Part shown: piece by piece, positions 44,254 through 45,509 of the stretch
Position numbering within the stretch: position 1 is the stretch's first letter
How the letters are laid out: every line of letters starts with the position of its first letter
Origin: Bacteroidota bacterium
GTDB taxonomy: Bacteria; Bacteroidota; Bacteroidia; B-17B0; Aurantibacillaceae
Assembly: GCA_030681615.1 (NCBI GenBank)
Contig: JAUXSA010000058.1
Span: 1 to 45,509 of the forward strand
DNA length: 45,509 bases
Direction of reading: 5' to 3'
Notes under the pieces: model-generated
What the model was told of the DNA's origin: nothing
What the model saw: only the letters and a program-made list of their open reading frames with translations
Databases searched by the model: none
Position numbers and translations under genes: made by a program

Positions 44254-45246
44254 ATGAATACTTACCAGAAAATATCAGACTCTACTGTTCTTGTTACCGG
44301 CGGTGCCGGTTTCATCGGCTCTAACCTTTGTGAAGATCTATTAAAATTCAATAACAAAGTAATTTGTTTAGATAATTTTTCGACCGGGAGAAGAGAAAAC
44401 ATTGAACCTTTTTTAAAAAATAAAAACTTTATACTTATTGAAGGTGACATTCGCCATGCTGACGCTTGCAAAAAAGCAATGGATGGTGTGCAGATAGTTT
44501 TGCAACAAGCAGCTTTAGGTTCGGTGCCAAGAAGTTTAAATGATCCTGTTACAACTAACGAAGTTAATGTTGGAGGATTTTTAAATGTTTTGGTGGCAGC
44601 GCGGGATGCAAAAGTTAAACGGGTGGTGTATGCGGCAAGCTCAAGCACGTATGGAGATTCTGAAGCCCTTCCAAAAATAGAAGAAATAATCGGCAAACCT
44701 CTTTCACCTTATGCGGTAACAAAGTATGTAAATGAATTGTATGCACATGTGTTTGGTTTAAATTATGGTTTGGATTGTATTGGTTTGCGTTATTTTAATG
44801 TGTATGGTCGCCGGCAGGATCCGAATGGCGCTTATGCAGCAGTGATCCCAAAATTCACGATGCAATTAATGGCGCACGAATCTCCAAAAATAAATGGAGA
44901 TGGCACCAACTCGCGCGATTTTACATACATTGATAATGTGATCCAGATGAATCATTTGGCGGCGCTTACTACAAATCCTGAAGCAACCGGGCAGATATTT
45001 AATACAGCGGTTGGTGAACGCGCCGATCTTAACTGGATGACACTTTTGCTAAAAAAATATTTGAGTGAATACGATCCTGAGATCGCAAAGATAAATACAA
45101 TACACGGCGCCGATCGTTTAGGTGATATTCCGCACTCATTGGCCTCTATCGAAAAAGCAGAAACCCTTTTAGGATATAAACCCAGCCATACGTTAGAGAA
45201 CGGTTTAAAAGAAGCGGTGGATTGGTACTGGAAAAATTTAAAGTAG
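44254..45246 (+). CDS. UDP-N-acetylglucosamine C4-epimerase-like SDR enzyme (WbpP/TviC type)
   Basis: 330 residues. It has the extended-SDR NAD motif G16-GAGFIG-22, the catalytic S130/S131, Y153 and K157 (SPYAVTKYVNELYAHVFGLN), and the segments GLRYFNVYGRRQDPNGAYAA and NGDGTNSRDFTYIDNVIQMN. These are closely similar to WbpP and TviC, which interconvert UDP-GlcNAc and UDP-GalNAc or the matching uronic acids. It probably supplies a sugar nucleotide for a surface polysaccharide. It follows the repeat element by 20 bp and has no clear promoter of its own. The next gene (cytidylyltransferase) starts 13 bp downstream. Confidence 0.93.
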   Translation: MNTYQKISDSTVLVTGGAGFIGSNLCEDLLKFNNKVICLDNFSTGRRENIEPFLKNKNFILIEGDIRHADACKKAMDGVQIVLQQAALGSVPRSLNDPVTTNEVNVGGFLNVLVAARDAKVKRVVYAASSSTYGDSEALPKIEEIIGKPLSPYAVTKYVNELYAHVFGLNYGLDCIGLRYFNVYGRRQDPNGAYAAVIPKFTMQLMAHESPKINGDGTNSRDFTYIDNVIQMNHLAALTTNPEATGQIFNTAVGERADLNWMTLLLKKYLSEYDPEIAKINTIHGADRLGDIPHSLASIEKAETLLGYKPSHTLENGLKEAVDWYWKNLK

Positions 45247-45259
45247 TTATAAATTTTAA

Positions 45260-45509
45260 ATGAAATACATTGCAATAATTCCTGCTCGTGGAGGTTCTAA
45301 AAGATTACCCGGAAAAAACATTAAATTGTTTTGCGGTAAACCTTTGATCAGCTACAGTATTATTGCAGCGGCAAAAGCAATTGGAATTAACAATGTATAT
45401 GTTTCAACAGATGATGAAAAGATTGCGGTTGTGGCAAAAGAATATGGTGCAACCGTAATTATGAGACCCATAGAGCTGGCTTCAGATACGGCAACAACAA
45501 CTTCTGCAT
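45260..45509 (+). CDS. Acylneuraminate/pseudaminate cytidylyltransferase, cut by window edge
   Basis: The first 83 residues are visible. The start MKYIAIIPARGGSKRLPGKN is the classic CMP-sugar synthetase (NeuA/PseF-type) nucleotide-binding loop, followed by GKPLISYSIIAAAKA, VYVSTDDEKIAVVAKEYGA and MRPIELASDTATTTSA. The enzyme activates a nonulosonic acid (sialic, legionaminic or pseudaminic) as its CMP form. Which one cannot be told from this part. It lies 13 bp after the epimerase, so the two likely belong to one polysaccharide operon running beyond the window. Confidence 0.92.
   Translation, partial: MKYIAIIPARGGSKRLPGKNIKLFCGKPLISYSIIAAAKAIGINNVYVSTDDEKIAVVAKEYGATVIMRPIELASDTATTTSA

Overview
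This AT-rich 45.5-kb window comes from a member of the Bacteroidota. Five proteins carry a C-terminal type IX secretion (T9SS type A) sorting domain. Several promoters fit the Bacteroidota pattern TTTG-N19-TAnnTTTR. The class I ribonucleotide reductase is of the eukaryote-like type common in this phylum, and one protein has the two-component-propeller/Y_Y_Y architecture. Order and genus cannot be fixed from the sequence alone; a free-living Flavobacteriales/Sphingobacteriales-like lineage is plausible. No tRNA, rRNA, transposase or CRISPR array was found.

Region 1 (1-10.5 kb) is mostly minus strand: a cut-off lipoprotein, two small secreted proteins, and a tandem pair of TPR/transmembrane proteins. 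A T9SS-secreted arylsulfotransferase-like protein, a rhodanese-like protein, a lipoprotein, an ORF6N-domain protein, a small membrane protein and a third TPR/transmembrane protein follow. All three TPR proteins end in the linker helix that in other proteins leads into a SpoIIE-type phosphatase domain, but the phosphatase is absent. A fourth, frameshifted copy of the same tail lies at 6457-6625.

Region 2 (10.5-12.8 kb) is a small accessory island. It holds two small membrane proteins, a DUF559 (Vsr-like) nuclease bracketed by identical 60-bp direct repeats inside larger palindromic elements, and an orphan HsdR-N/PD-(D/E)XK protein.

Region 3 (12.9-34.4 kb) is largely core: nrdA and nrdB, a sigma-like/anti-sigma-like overlapping pair, group III truncated haemoglobin and kynureninase. 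A large propeller-SpoIIE phosphatase sensor, a DUF3108 protein, an acyltransferase, gyrB, a DUF1801 protein and a glycosyltransferase come next. The stretch ends with ferredoxin-NADP reductase, a PKD/T9SS protein, fmt and an HU protein.

Region 4 (34.6-41.5 kb) is a tandem array of three paralogous ~700-residue T9SS-secreted proteins of unknown function, each followed by its own strong terminator. Region 5 (41.5 kb to the end) has a ClC channel with CBS domains and then the start of a surface-polysaccharide locus. That locus contains a truncated epimerase copy interrupted by a palindromic repeat, an intact UDP-GlcNAc 4-epimerase-like gene, and a sugar cytidylyltransferase cut by the window edge.

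The features most worth following up are the repeat-flanked DUF559 element, the family of phosphatase-less TPR proteins with its decaying member, and the repeat-interrupted epimerase duplication.
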